Shown here piece after piece: positions 17,062 to 25,833 of a stretch of DNA of 36,198 nucleotides (the stretch's first letter is position 1; every line of letters begins with the position of its first letter). The notes under the pieces were generated by a model. It saw only the letters and a program-made list of their open reading frames with translations. It was not told where the DNA came from and searched no databases. Location of the stretch: positions 1 to 36,198 of the forward strand of contig SVNQ01000020.1 in NCBI GenBank assembly GCA_015066865.1. The letters run 5' to 3'. Both the position numbers and the translations under genes were made by a program. The stretch is from Ruminococcus sp. GTDB taxonomy: Bacteria; Bacillota; Clostridia; Oscillospirales; Ruminococcaceae.

Positions 17062-17541
17062 CTATCTTCTTCCACGGCAGCAATGGCCGTGGCAGATGGC
17101 AATTGCCAGAGCATCGGCAGCATCATCGGGCTTGGGGATCTGTTCAAGCTTCAAAATTCGGCGTGTCATATCCATCACCTGATGCTTTTCTGCCTTTCCG
17201 TAGCCGACCACTGCCTGTTTCACCTGAAGCGGTGTATACTCATAGACCGGTATGTTTTTCTGTGCGGCTGCAAGTATCAGGATACCTCTTGCCTGCGCCA
17301 CATCAATGGCGGTCTTTTGGTTTGTTGTGAAATACAGACGTTCAATTGCCATACAGTCGGGCTGATAACGGCGCAGAATCTCCTGCATATCCGTATCTAT
17401 ACTGCACAATCGCTGGGTAAACGGCGTGTGAGCCTCCGTCAGGATCGCACCATATTCAATGGGTGCAAAATTTGCACCTGCATAATCTACCACGCCGAAT
17501 CCTACGATTGCGTAGCCGGGATCAATTCCGAGTATTCTCAC
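17062..17541 (-). CDS. ruvC: Holliday junction resolvase RuvC
   Basis: This 159-residue endonuclease has the RNase H-like fold. The acidic residues are D7 (ILGIDPG), E67 (MAIERLYF), D140 and D143 (DDAADALA). The N-terminus MRILGIDPGYAIVGFGVVDY is typical. It is the first gene of the long minus-strand run and has its own promoter at 17596-17625, divergent from the pheA promoter. Confidence 0.95.
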   Translation of the reverse strand: MRILGIDPGYAIVGFGVVDYAGANFAPIEYGAILTEAHTPFTQRLCSIDTDMQEILRRYQPDCMAIERLYFTTNQKTAIDVAQARGILILAAAQKNIPVYEYTPLQVKQAVVGYGKAEKHQVMDMTRRILKLEQIPKPDDAADALAIAICHGHCCRGRR

Positions 17542-17595
17542 ATCAATTCACTCCATGTACACATCTGTACGTCACTGCATTCTCATACATGTTAT

Positions 17596-17625
17596 ATTAT
17601 AACATAAAACCACATACTTTTTCAA
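17596..17625 (-). promoter_or_regulatory. Promoter of the ruvC operon
   Basis: On the minus strand TTGAAA (17625-17620) is followed after 18 bp by a perfect TATAAT (17601-17596), about 55 bp before the ruvC start codon. It is the only clear housekeeping promoter seen for the 14-gene run. Confidence 0.7.
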
Positions 17626-17645
17626 TACCTAAAACAATTTTTCTG

Positions 17646-17674
17646 TTGATTTTTTTGTAAAAATTATGTATAAT
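17646..17674 (+). promoter_or_regulatory. Promoter of pheA
   Basis: TTGATT, a 17-bp spacer and TATAAT precede pheA by about 50 bp. The promoter is divergent from the ruvC promoter within a 184-bp gap. No T-box or attenuator hairpin is visible in the short leader. Confidence 0.75.
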
Positions 17675-17725
17675 ATTATTATACGAAAAAAATAACATCA
17701 AAATTCTCAGAAAAAGGAGTTTCCT

Positions 17726-18838
17726 ATGGATTTAAAAGAACTGCGCAGCAGCATTGACGGACTGGACAGAGAAATTATTGATGCTTTCTGCAAACGCATG
17801 GATCTTTGCAAACAGGTAGCTGCTTACAAAAAAGCAAACGGTCTTCCTGTATTCCAGTCGGCTCGGGAGGACGAGATCTTCCAAAAGGTTTACACCATGG
17901 CAGCGGAAGGTATGGGCGAATGCACACAGCTGCTGTTCAAAAATATCATTGACATCAGCAAACACCTGCAATATCGGGAAATTTATGATGAAAAGCCCGA
18001 TACATATGCTCCATTCCGGATTCCGGAAACCGTTACTGTAGCCTGTCAGGGTACGGAGGGTGCCAATGCAGAAACCGCTGCAAAACAGATTTTCGGAGAA
18101 AACTGCAATCCCGCCTATTTTGCTACATTTGCTGACGTATTTGAAGCGGTGCAAAGCGGCAAAACACAGTTTGGCATTATCCCTGTACAAAACTCCACCG
18201 CCGGCTCTGTAGTACAGGCATATGATCTGATGGGGCAGTATAATTTTTATATTAACAAGACTACGGTTGTTGAAGTGACCAATTGTCTTGCGGTTAAGCC
18301 CGGCACGAAGATGTACGAGATCAAAAATGTTTATTCCCATCCCCAGGCACTGGCTCAGTGTTCGGAATTTCTGACGAAGAACGGTTTGCATGCGATCCCG
18401 CACAGCAACACAGCCACTGCGGCACAAATGGTTGCGGAAAGTGCTGAACCGATTGCGGCGATCTGCTCCGAACCGTGTGCTGAACTCTATGGGCTTGAAA
18501 TTCTGTACGATCACATTTCCGACTATGTGCCGAATTACACAAGATTTATCTGCATTTCCAAGGAACTGATGCTGCCGAACGATGCTGACTGCATTTCTGT
18601 CATGCTTAAGCTTCCTCATGAGGAGGGAACTTTGTATCGCCTGCTGAGCAAATTCGTTATCTGCGGCATGAACCTTCAGAAGCTCGAAAGCCGTCCCATC
18701 CGCAACGGCAGCTTTGAAGTCATGTTCTACCTTGATTTCAGCGGCAGCATTCTCGACAGGAACGTTCGGGCACTGCTGTCCGATCTTTCTGAAAATCTGG
18801 AATATTTTAAATTCCTTGGCAACTACAGCGAAACATGA
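17726..18838 (+). CDS. pheA: Bifunctional chorismate mutase / prephenate dehydratase
   Basis: This 370-residue enzyme runs chorismate to prephenate to phenylpyruvate for phenylalanine synthesis. An AroQ-type chorismate mutase covers about 1-88 (LRSSIDGLDREIIDAFCKRM). A prephenate dehydratase covers about 103-280, with GTEGANAE at 109-116 and the catalytic TRF at 272-274. An ACT regulatory domain covers about 288-365 with the ESRP phenylalanine-binding motif at 321-324, so feedback inhibition by phenylalanine is expected. AAGGAG is 6 bp before the ATG. It is the first plus-strand gene after the ruvC operon and is monocistronic or read with the PP2C gene. Confidence 0.95.
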   Translation: MDLKELRSSIDGLDREIIDAFCKRMDLCKQVAAYKKANGLPVFQSAREDEIFQKVYTMAAEGMGECTQLLFKNIIDISKHLQYREIYDEKPDTYAPFRIPETVTVACQGTEGANAETAAKQIFGENCNPAYFATFADVFEAVQSGKTQFGIIPVQNSTAGSVVQAYDLMGQYNFYINKTTVVEVTNCLAVKPGTKMYEIKNVYSHPQALAQCSEFLTKNGLHAIPHSNTATAAQMVAESAEPIAAICSEPCAELYGLEILYDHISDYVPNYTRFICISKELMLPNDADCISVMLKLPHEEGTLYRLLSKFVICGMNLQKLESRPIRNGSFEVMFYLDFSGSILDRNVRALLSDLSENLEYFKFLGNYSET

Positions 18839-18891
18839 ACTGCATTCCCTTCTTTGTCATAAAGTTGTAAGCATTTGATGTAGATTTGTCA

Positions 18892-18920
18892 TTGTATTTT
18901 ATTGACAGATGTTGTATAAT
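18892..18920 (+). promoter_or_regulatory. Candidate promoter of the PP2C gene
   Basis: TTGTAT, a 17-bp spacer and a perfect TATAAT end 35 bp before the ATG at 18956. A TTGACA at 18902-18907 lies too close to the -10 to be its partner. Confidence 0.55.
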
Positions 18921-18955
18921 CATACTTGAAGTTTTATGTAATCCGGAGATTTTTT

Positions 18956-19717
18956 ATGTACTATTGCTGTGCCATTACAGACAAGGGCATCCGCCCGAAC
19001 AACGAAGATGCCTTGCTGATCCATAAAACCGTCCTGACGGATGGTTTCACTGAATGCCTTGTTTCCGCACCGTTTTTAGCTGCTGTGGCAGATGGGGTTT
19101 CCGGTGAACAATGCGGCGAGCTCGCATCCTCCATGTGTCTGGAACTGCTTAAAGATGTGCAGTATTCCAGCAAAATGGATCTGCGTGACAAGCTGCTTGA
19201 AATTCACGAAAAGCTGACAAAATACAGCGCCCAGAGCGAGGAAACTGCCAATATGCAGACCACACTCTGCGGTATCGCAGTTGATGAATACGAAGGGCTG
19301 CACACGATAAATGTAGGTGACTCTCGGTTGTACCGATATAGAAGCGGCTGTTTATCACAGCTTTCCCGTGACCAGTCATTGGTACAGCTTTTATTCGAGG
19401 AAGGTACGATTACGAAAGAGGAAAAACAGAATCACAAACATCGGAATATCATCTTTCCGGTTCTGGGTAATTTGTCCTCAACACCTGATTTTGATATTCG
19501 CAGTACGGATGAATGCGTGCAGTATGGCGATTTGCTCCTGCTGTGTTCTGACGGACTGTCGGATTATGTTTCCTCCAACGAAATGGAGGAAATTCTGGCG
19601 CTTCCAAAGCCTTTGATACGCCGTCTGCGGCTGCTGACGGATCTTGCCTTGGAAAACGGAAGTCAGGATAATATCACCATCATTGCACTGATGCGTATGG
19701 CGGAAGAAAAACGATAA
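18956..19717 (+). CDS. PP2C-family serine/threonine phosphatase
   Basis: This is a 253-residue metal-dependent protein phosphatase. It has the N-terminal motif DKGIRPNNEDALL, metal-ligand motif VADGVSGEQCGE, VGDSRLYRYR, LCSDGLSDYV and GSQDNITIIAL, so all the acidic metal ligands are present. A TTG 10 codons upstream could also start the frame, but ATG 18956 is placed behind CGGAG and directly before the conserved core. Such enzymes (Stp/PrpC type) usually oppose a PASTA-type Ser/Thr kinase. No kinase of that type is in the window. Confidence 0.9.
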   Translation: MYYCCAITDKGIRPNNEDALLIHKTVLTDGFTECLVSAPFLAAVADGVSGEQCGELASSMCLELLKDVQYSSKMDLRDKLLEIHEKLTKYSAQSEETANMQTTLCGIAVDEYEGLHTINVGDSRLYRYRSGCLSQLSRDQSLVQLLFEEGTITKEEKQNHKHRNIIFPVLGNLSSTPDFDIRSTDECVQYGDLLLLCSDGLSDYVSSNEMEEILALPKPLIRRLRLLTDLALENGSQDNITIIALMRMAEEKR

Positions 19718-19724
19718 TCAATGC

Positions 19725-19760
19725 AAATACGGTATCCTGTAAAAACAGGATACCGTATTT
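19725..19760. terminator. Two-way terminator between PP2C and lipase genes
   Basis: A perfect 16-bp stem (19725-19740 / 19745-19760) with an AAAA loop is followed by T residues on the plus strand and by a shorter T-run on the minus strand. The two flanking genes converge here, so one hairpin serves both. Confidence 0.9.
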
Positions 19761-19773
19761 TTTATTGGAAGTA

Positions 19774-21138
19774 CTATAATCCCTTTTCTTTCAGATCTTT
19801 TACAATTCCCACATAAAATTCACGCACATCGAATCCCTCAATATTTTCACGATTGAGGTCGATCATGTCCCCATGGGATATGCCTCGCCGAACTGTTTTG
19901 GGAATCAAAGTAAAGGGTACGCCCTCCAGCTTTGCAGATTCCACCGGTACAAGGCCGTCACAGCATGATTCCTTGTCATAATACTTATTGCACAGATAGC
20001 CAAGCCACATCGGAAAAGGAGCAGAATAGACAGCGCGCATCTCTGACATAATACAGTGATGCGGAATGTTGAGATCGATCGGGTATTTTTCATTGAACAC
20101 TTTGCAGCTTTTCGCTGTCAATTCATTCACACCGGCAAGAAAATCGGGTGATTCATCGCCCAGCACATGGAAGATATGGTTATAATGCTTTGCTACTCCA
20201 TCAACCAGTTTGTTCGGCAGCTTTTCAAGCAGATGATCCACCCATGCACAGCCGTTATGGGGCGTATTGATCATGGTAAGGCTTGCAACATAGGGCGCAA
20301 TTCCGAGTTCTGCAATGGCATAACGGGTATCAAGACCGCCCTTTGAATGCGCAATGATGTTGACCTTTTCAGCGCCTGTTTCTGCAAGGACTGCTTCTAT
20401 TTGTTCCTTCAGTTCCTGTGCGCTCTTGGCAATACACTGCGATGACTGCTGCTTGCCGTAATACACCTGTGCGCCATATCGCTGCAACGCAGCAGGGATC
20501 CTTCCCCAATAATTAAAAAACTGCCAGTCACGGAAGAAAATTCCATGCACCATCAGAATCGGATATTTCGTTTTGCACGCCTCATTCTCCTTGTGTACCG
20601 CATCCAGCTCCATACGAGCAGTTTCGAAATGAAGCTCACGCAATGCGGTTCTGTAAATGTAGATCAGCGGAATGAGATTCATCGGTGTGATCCACCAGAC
20701 AAGGTACAAAAACAGATACCAATACCACTTCACCTGTCTTGCGGCGATGCCCAGTTTCACGATGCCCCAGAAAGCCATGAACAGCATGCATCCTGCAAAA
20801 AACAGGAAATTGCCGACAGTCCAGCCTACGAAAAACCTGCCGTCACGATTCCATGCGGCAATCAGACCAATGGAAATGATAAATTCGTAAACGGAACAGA
20901 TAGCCATATACCGAAACAACCGCAAACCATGCGAGATCATCGCAAGTCTGTGACTTCCGGCGTGCTTTGGATAGAAGCGGAATATGCTCGCAAGATACCA
21001 GAAACCCAGAAATGCTGTCAGAAACCCCTTGAACAGCATCCAGTCCCCAGCACGGATTTGCCAGATCAGCAGTATATTGCCGAACGTCAGGATCGGCAAT
21101 GAAAATAAGCAGTCTTTCAGAAATCCCAGTAGTTTCAT
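19774..21138 (-). CDS. Membrane-anchored alpha/beta-hydrolase (lipase/esterase-like)
   Basis: This 454-residue protein combines a membrane part of about five hydrophobic segments (about 12-28, 38-54, 76-96, 104-128, 138-163) with a C-terminal alpha/beta-hydrolase domain (about 185-454). The hydrolase begins with YPILMVHGIFFRDWQFFNYWGRIP, the oxyanion-hole HG block of the LipA-type triacylglycerol lipase group. It has nucleophile S265 in IIAHSKGG and late candidates for the triad in CDGLVPVESA and GISHGDMID. The true substrate is unknown. The gene lies 10 bp downstream of the lipoprotein gene and is probably co-transcribed with it. Confidence 0.72.
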   Translation of the reverse strand: MKLLGFLKDCLFSLPILTFGNILLIWQIRAGDWMLFKGFLTAFLGFWYLASIFRFYPKHAGSHRLAMISHGLRLFRYMAICSVYEFIISIGLIAAWNRDGRFFVGWTVGNFLFFAGCMLFMAFWGIVKLGIAARQVKWYWYLFLYLVWWITPMNLIPLIYIYRTALRELHFETARMELDAVHKENEACKTKYPILMVHGIFFRDWQFFNYWGRIPAALQRYGAQVYYGKQQSSQCIAKSAQELKEQIEAVLAETGAEKVNIIAHSKGGLDTRYAIAELGIAPYVASLTMINTPHNGCAWVDHLLEKLPNKLVDGVAKHYNHIFHVLGDESPDFLAGVNELTAKSCKVFNEKYPIDLNIPHHCIMSEMRAVYSAPFPMWLGYLCNKYYDKESCCDGLVPVESAKLEGVPFTLIPKTVRRGISHGDMIDLNRENIEGFDVREFYVGIVKDLKEKGL

Positions 21139-21148
21139 TTTTACTCAC

Positions 21149-21964
21149 CTACTCAGCTCTCGTCAAAATATCCTGCGCACCTGTTTCATCGGTAATTTCC
21201 AGTGTATCATCATGGATTTCATAGGTGAAATCCATGATCGTTTCGTGATCGATCATTCGAAGTATATCTTCTGACACCTCGTATTTTGATGGCATGATCA
21301 GTGTTGAAACTTCACCATTTTCTTGCAATTCTACATAGTATACAGGCATATGTTCTTCGCCATCTAAAATCATATTATCATAAATCTGACATGATTCAAG
21401 CAGGAATCTTCCATTCAGGGTGGAGGCATCCGCCCCGCTTATTGCAGTCATTTGCAGGATGGTTTCATCCCCCTGCTTGGCTGTTACGGTGCTTCCGCTG
21501 ACAGTGATCGGGCATTCCTGATCCATATACATAAGATTCTGTCCCTGAAAATTCATGACCCAGGAATAGTCTATGGACAGCTCCACTGTGTCCCCTTCAA
21601 AAAACTGGAGACAATATCCATCCGGATACTGCCATTTTCCGATAAGGCTTTTGGAACTATTGGCAGAATCTGTTGTTTCCTGTGTTTCTTCGGAGGTTTC
21701 GGGTGACGTTGACTCCTCCGTTTCCTGTATTTCAGTTTGCGTTGCTTCTGTTTCTGCAAATTCGGTTTCAACTTCGCTTACAGATTCAAAAGACGCCTCC
21801 GAAGATGGAGTTTCATTAGTAGCTTCAGTTTGTCCTGCCTCAGCAATAGAATCCAGTTCCAGCACAAAATCAGGTTCTGATTTTGTATTTTCAGCGGAAT
21901 TTCCGCTGCATCCGGTAATGGTAAGCAACATTATGATACCAAGAAATAAAGCTGTTTTTTTCAT
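21149..21964 (-). CDS. Secreted lipoprotein with Ser/Thr/Glu-rich linker
   Basis: This 271-residue protein has a lipoprotein signal peptide (MKKTALFLGIIMLLTITGC, lipobox cysteine at 19). A linker of about 80 residues rich in Glu, Thr and Ser (about 25-105) follows. A C-terminal beta-rich domain of about 160 residues starts SLIGKWQYPDGYCLQF. That start resembles small uncharacterised lipocalin-like domains (DUF5640 type), which is a weak impression. AAAAGGAG precedes the ATG. It heads a two-gene unit with the membrane-anchored hydrolase and may act with it at the cell surface. Function unknown. Confidence 0.7.
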   Translation of the reverse strand: MKKTALFLGIIMLLTITGCSGNSAENTKSEPDFVLELDSIAEAGQTEATNETPSSEASFESVSEVETEFAETEATQTEIQETEESTSPETSEETQETTDSANSSKSLIGKWQYPDGYCLQFFEGDTVELSIDYSWVMNFQGQNLMYMDQECPITVSGSTVTAKQGDETILQMTAISGADASTLNGRFLLESCQIYDNMILDGEEHMPVYYVELQENGEVSTLIMPSKYEVSEDILRMIDHETIMDFTYEIHDDTLEITDETGAQDILTRAE

Positions 21965-22029
21965 TTCATTTCTCCTTTTACAAGGCTGCTATCGGAGTGA
22001 TAGGGATGATTGTTTAAAAGATTACTATA

Positions 22030-22058
22030 ATTATAGCATAATCCACCTTTTTTGGCAA
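22030..22058 (-). promoter_or_regulatory. Promoter of the lipoprotein-lipase unit
   Basis: On the minus strand TTGCCA (22058-22053), a 17-bp spacer and TATAAT (22035-22030) lie about 65 bp before the lipoprotein ATG. Confidence 0.65.
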
Positions 22059-22085
22059 GTAGCTGCGGGAATTTAAATAAAAATG

Positions 22086-22126
22086 AACCGAACCATTTTG
22101 AGCGGACAGTTCAAAATGGTTCGGTT
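22086..22126 (-). terminator. Terminator after the NhaC-like gene
   Basis: A perfect 16-bp stem (22086-22101 / 22111-22126) with a 9-nt loop is followed on the minus strand by a T-rich run (TTCATTTTTATTT). It lies 22 bp past the stop of the antiporter gene. Confidence 0.85.
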
Positions 22127-22148
22127 TATAAAAAGGGCTGCTTTCACG

Positions 22149-23828
22149 TTATTTTGTTTTTGATGTTTTCTTCGGTGCAGATACCTTTGAAGAACCTGCC
22201 ATGAACATTTTCATCACGAACAGAACAAGAATCATCAATGCAAGCGATGTACCCAGAATGATCAGTACGCTCATTGTATAATCTGTAACGAATCTCTGTA
22301 CAAAGCCCGACAGCAGATAACCCACTGCGCAGACACCAGCAACGAGCATTGCATAGGGCAGCTGTGTGGAAACGTGGTTGACATGGTCACACTGTGCGCC
22401 TGTGGATGCCATAATAGTGGTATCAGAAATCGGAGAGCAGTGGTCACCACACACAGCACCTGCAAGGCATGCAGAAATGCAGACAATGACCATGGTAGGA
22501 ATGACGCCGGTATCAGCGACGTTCACAAGCTCAGTTTCAAACACACTGGTAACGATCGGAATCAGAATACCAAATGTTCCCCAGGATGTACCTGTTGCAA
22601 AGGAAAGTCCGATCGCCACAACAAAAAGAATGAGCGGAAGCAGAATCTGAATTGCAGTTGCACTCTCTACGAGTCCGGAAACAAATGCACCTGCTTCCAA
22701 AAGGCCTGTCATGGACTTGAGCGTCCATGCAAAAGTAAGAATCAGAATTGCAGGAACCATCTGTTTGAATCCGGCTGCAACGGAATCCATGCACTCTGTA
22801 AAGTTCAGAACACGACGGCAAAGGAAGTAACCAATGATGATAAGCAAAGCTGCCATGGAACCAAGGGACAAACCATAGGATGCATCGCAGTCAGCAAAAG
22901 CATCAATGAAGCTTGCACCGCTGAAAAGTCCGCCTGTATAAAGCATGCCCACAACACAAAGTACAATCAGAATCAGTACGGGAAGGATCAGATCAATCAC
23001 TTTGCCACGTGTATGCTTCGGAGCATCCTCATTCTCGTAGGTCTTGCTCTGTGTCGTAAAGAGATCGCCCTTCTTTGCATTCTCCTCATGTACCTTCATG
23101 GGACCGAAATCAAAGCCTGACAGTGATACAAATACAACCATCAGAAGCGTGAGCAGCGCATAGAGATTGAACGGAATGGTGCTGATGAAAAGCTGGATGC
23201 CATTGACACCGTCCACCGTTCCGCTGACTGCTGCCGCCCAAGAGGAAATGGGGGCGATGATGCAGACGGGAGCTGCGGTAGCATCAATGAGATATGCAAG
23301 CTTGGAACGGGAAATCTTATATTTATCCGTCACAGGACGCATAACAGATCCAACAGTCAGGCAGTTGAAGTAGTCGTCCACAAAAATCAGTACGCCGAGC
23401 AGAAATGTGGAGAGACTTGCGCCGGAACGATTTTTTATATGGCTGACTGCCCATTCGCCATAAGCACGGCTGCCGCCCGCCTTATTCATCAGGACAACAA
23501 TGATGCCGAGTACTACAAGGAAAATGAGAATGCCCACATTATAGGTGTCGGAAAGATTGGCAATCAATCCATCATTCATAATAGCATTGAACATTCCCTC
23601 AAAGCCCGTAGCGGATGCGGCGGCATAAATTACACCGCCCGAAACAATTCCAACAAACAGCGAAGAATAAACTTCTTTGGTAATCAGTGCAAGACCGATC
23701 GCCACGATCGGCGGCAGAAGTGACCACATTGAACCAACTGCGTCCGAAATGGGGGTTACAATCATACATACCACAAGGTATGCTGCAACCAGAAGTGCAA
23801 AAATAATTTTACTCAGATGTTTTTTCAT
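22149..23828 (-). CDS. Na+/H+ antiporter, NhaC family
   Basis: This 559-residue polytopic membrane protein belongs to the NhaC-type antiporters. Conserved blocks are MWSLLPPIVAIGLALITKEVY at the N-terminus, VFVDDYFN-like LIFVDDYFNCLTVGS, FATGTSWGTFGILIPI and CGDHCSPISDTTIMASTGA. The basic C-terminal tail (KVSAPKKTSKTK) is probably cytoplasmic. It should exchange sodium for protons, though relatives also move amino acids or malate/lactate, so the substrate is not certain. GGAGAGGAAATC precedes the ATG, which overlaps the stop codon of the EamA-type gene (ATGA). The two transporters are therefore made together. Confidence 0.85.
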   Translation of the reverse strand: MKKHLSKIIFALLVAAYLVVCMIVTPISDAVGSMWSLLPPIVAIGLALITKEVYSSLFVGIVSGGVIYAAASATGFEGMFNAIMNDGLIANLSDTYNVGILIFLVVLGIIVVLMNKAGGSRAYGEWAVSHIKNRSGASLSTFLLGVLIFVDDYFNCLTVGSVMRPVTDKYKISRSKLAYLIDATAAPVCIIAPISSWAAAVSGTVDGVNGIQLFISTIPFNLYALLTLLMVVFVSLSGFDFGPMKVHEENAKKGDLFTTQSKTYENEDAPKHTRGKVIDLILPVLILIVLCVVGMLYTGGLFSGASFIDAFADCDASYGLSLGSMAALLIIIGYFLCRRVLNFTECMDSVAAGFKQMVPAILILTFAWTLKSMTGLLEAGAFVSGLVESATAIQILLPLILFVVAIGLSFATGTSWGTFGILIPIVTSVFETELVNVADTGVIPTMVIVCISACLAGAVCGDHCSPISDTTIMASTGAQCDHVNHVSTQLPYAMLVAGVCAVGYLLSGFVQRFVTDYTMSVLIILGTSLALMILVLFVMKMFMAGSSKVSAPKKTSKTK

Positions 23829-24766
23829 GATTTCCTCTCCATTTTCAAATTTTTGATTTCCTCACCGGATTTTGACTTTTCCGGTGATGCCAGCTGTGCA
23901 AGAATAACACCCGCAAATACCAGTACACAGCCTATAAGTTCTCTGAAGCTCAATGCTTCATGCAGGATCAGCCATCCCGAAAGTGCAGCAAATACAGATT
24001 CCAGACTCATCAAAAGCGTTGCAACCGTGGGTTCGGTATCACGCTGTCCAAGAATCTGCAAAGTAAATGCAACACCGCTGGACATCAGACCTGCATAGAG
24101 GATGGTTACTTTTGCATCCAGAATATTACTGAGCTGCGGTTTCTCAAACAGGAACATACAGATCGTCATCAGTGTTCCTGCTGTAAAAAACTGGATACAG
24201 GACATCAGCATGCCATCCACATGCTTTCCGATGAAATGGTCAACCGACATAATATGCATGGCGAAGAACACCGCACAGCACAGTACAAGCAGATCTCCCT
24301 TACCGATGGTAAAGCCGTCTTTGATGCACAGCAGCCAGAATCCGACAGCTGCAAGCAGCACACACACCCAGAGGATCAGGTGTACTTTCCTTCGCAAAAA
24401 CAAACCGAGCAGCGGTACGATAATAATGTACAGTGCTGTGATGAAACCCGCCTTTCCGGCAGTTGTCATGCTGATGCCGCTCTGTTGGAAGGAGCTTGCG
24501 ATAAACAGAAAAATCCCGCAAATGATGCCTCCCGTTATTGTCGCTCGCAGGGAGGTTTGGGTCTCAGCAGATGCACCCGGCTTTTTTCCAAACTTTCTGA
24601 ATACCGCAATCACCGGAATTAAAACGACTCCGCCAATCAATGTACGAATGGCATTGTAGGTAAACGGCTCGACATAGCGCATTCCTTCGCTTTGTGCCAC
24701 AAATGCCGTACCCCAGATCAGAGCGGCAATCAGAAGCATTATACTGCCCCGTAGTTTTCTGCCCAT
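23825..24766 (-). CDS. DMT-superfamily transporter, EamA type
   Basis: This protein has about 313 residues with ten hydrophobic helices in two EamA repeats. It begins MGRKLRGSIMLLIAALIWGTAFVAQ. The second repeat contains GVAFTLQILGQRDTEPTVATLLMSLESVFAALSG, where the conserved Pro and Glu positions of the family are visible. Such proteins export metabolites or amino acids; the substrate is unknown. The frame opens eight codons earlier, but ATG 24766 has GGAG at a proper distance. It overlaps the NhaC-like gene by 4 bp. Confidence 0.85.
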   Translation of the reverse strand: MGRKLRGSIMLLIAALIWGTAFVAQSEGMRYVEPFTYNAIRTLIGGVVLIPVIAVFRKFGKKPGASAETQTSLRATITGGIICGIFLFIASSFQQSGISMTTAGKAGFITALYIIIVPLLGLFLRRKVHLILWVCVLLAAVGFWLLCIKDGFTIGKGDLLVLCCAVFFAMHIMSVDHFIGKHVDGMLMSCIQFFTAGTLMTICMFLFEKPQLSNILDAKVTILYAGLMSSGVAFTLQILGQRDTEPTVATLLMSLESVFAALSGWLILHEALSFRELIGCVLVFAGVILAQLASPEKSKSGEEIKNLKMERKS

Positions 24767-24817
24767 AAATGATTCTCCGTTTTCATGCATACATTTGCCG
24801 ATTTGACAATTTTAGAT

Positions 24818-24846
24818 ATTATACCATATTATTCGAAAAAGTGCAA
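24818..24846 (-). promoter_or_regulatory. Promoter of the EamA-NhaC unit
   Basis: On the minus strand TTGCAC (24846-24841), a 17-bp spacer and TATAAT (24823-24818) lie about 50 bp before the EamA start. Confidence 0.65.
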
Positions 24847-24943
24847 CCTTTTCCAGTCATGATGAGATTTTTTGTTTATATTTTCCAAAAAGCACAACAC
24901 AAAATTAGACTTTTCGCTTATTGCACGTTCTATGCGGAAATTT

Positions 24944-25744
24944 CTAACACTTTCCAAGCTGCCAGAATGCAACAGCACTTGCGGCGGCAACATTTAACGA
25001 ATCCACACCATGTGACATGGGAATGCATACTGTGTAGTCGCATTCGGCGATGGTTTGAGGAGCAAGCCCATCACCTTCGGTACCGAGTATGATCGCCAGT
25101 TTTTCCTCAGCCATGAGATTCGGATCATCAACGGATACCGCCTGTTCACTTAATGCCATGGCAGCTGTTTTGAAACCCAATTTTTTTAATATTGAAACAT
25201 CATCCAGATATGTCCAGGGCACTTGAAACACTGTACCCATGCTCACTCTTGCGGCACGACGATACAGCGGATCACTGCATGCAGGCGTCAGCAACACCGC
25301 ATCCATATGCAAAGCCGCCGCTGAGCGAAATATTGCACCAACATTTGTTGGATTCACAACATTTTCCAGCACTGCAATCCTGCGTGCTCCTGCACAAACC
25401 TCGGAAACTGACGGAAGTGCGCATCGCCGCATTGCGCACAAAGCGCCGCGAGTCAGCTGAAATCCTGTCAGCTTTGTCAGAATCTGCATTCCTGCAGTAT
25501 AAATAGGAACGCCCTCACATCTTGCAATGAGCTCCTTCGCTTCACCCGTGATGTGTTTATTTTCCACCAGAAGCGAAATCGGCTTATAGCCCGCATCCAT
25601 TGCACGAACGATCACTTTAGGACTTTCTGCAATAAAGATGCCTGCATCCGGTTCATAATACCGCCGCAGCTGCACTTCTGAAAGCCGTGCATAAATGTCA
25701 AGCTCCGGCATGGATAAATCAGTCAATTCTATGATATTTGGCAT
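24944..25744 (-). CDS. SpoU/TrmH-family RNA 2'-O-methyltransferase
   Basis: This is a 266-residue SPOUT methyltransferase. An N-terminal substrate-recognition part of about 100 residues precedes the knotted catalytic domain with motif 1 NPTNVGAIFRSA, motif 2 LAIILGTEGDGL and motif 3 IPMSHGVDSLNVAAASAV. It should methylate a ribose in tRNA or rRNA; the exact site cannot be told from sequence alone. GAGGAG stands before the ATG. It is expressed from its own promoter. No clear terminator follows it, so some transcription into the EamA-NhaC unit is possible. Confidence 0.88.
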   Translation of the reverse strand: MPNIIELTDLSMPELDIYARLSEVQLRRYYEPDAGIFIAESPKVIVRAMDAGYKPISLLVENKHITGEAKELIARCEGVPIYTAGMQILTKLTGFQLTRGALCAMRRCALPSVSEVCAGARRIAVLENVVNPTNVGAIFRSAAALHMDAVLLTPACSDPLYRRAARVSMGTVFQVPWTYLDDVSILKKLGFKTAAMALSEQAVSVDDPNLMAEEKLAIILGTEGDGLAPQTIAECDYTVCIPMSHGVDSLNVAAASAVAFWQLGKC

Positions 25745-25782
25745 GGTAATCTCCTCTTGTCAACTCAAATCAGCATGCTTTT

Positions 25783-25811
25783 ATTATAGCATTACAACGA
25801 CAAAAAGTCAA
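25783..25811 (-). promoter_or_regulatory. Promoter of the SpoU/TrmH-type gene
   Basis: On the minus strand TTGACT (25811-25806), a 17-bp spacer and TATAAT (25788-25783) lie about 40 bp before the ATG. Confidence 0.75.
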
Positions 25812-25833
25812 TTCATTCATATCACATCAAAAA

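Noticed and set aside
17732..18619. Minus-strand open frame (295 codons) opposite pheA
   Set aside because: It is a shadow of pheA, which has complete catalytic motifs, a promoter and a ribosome binding site.
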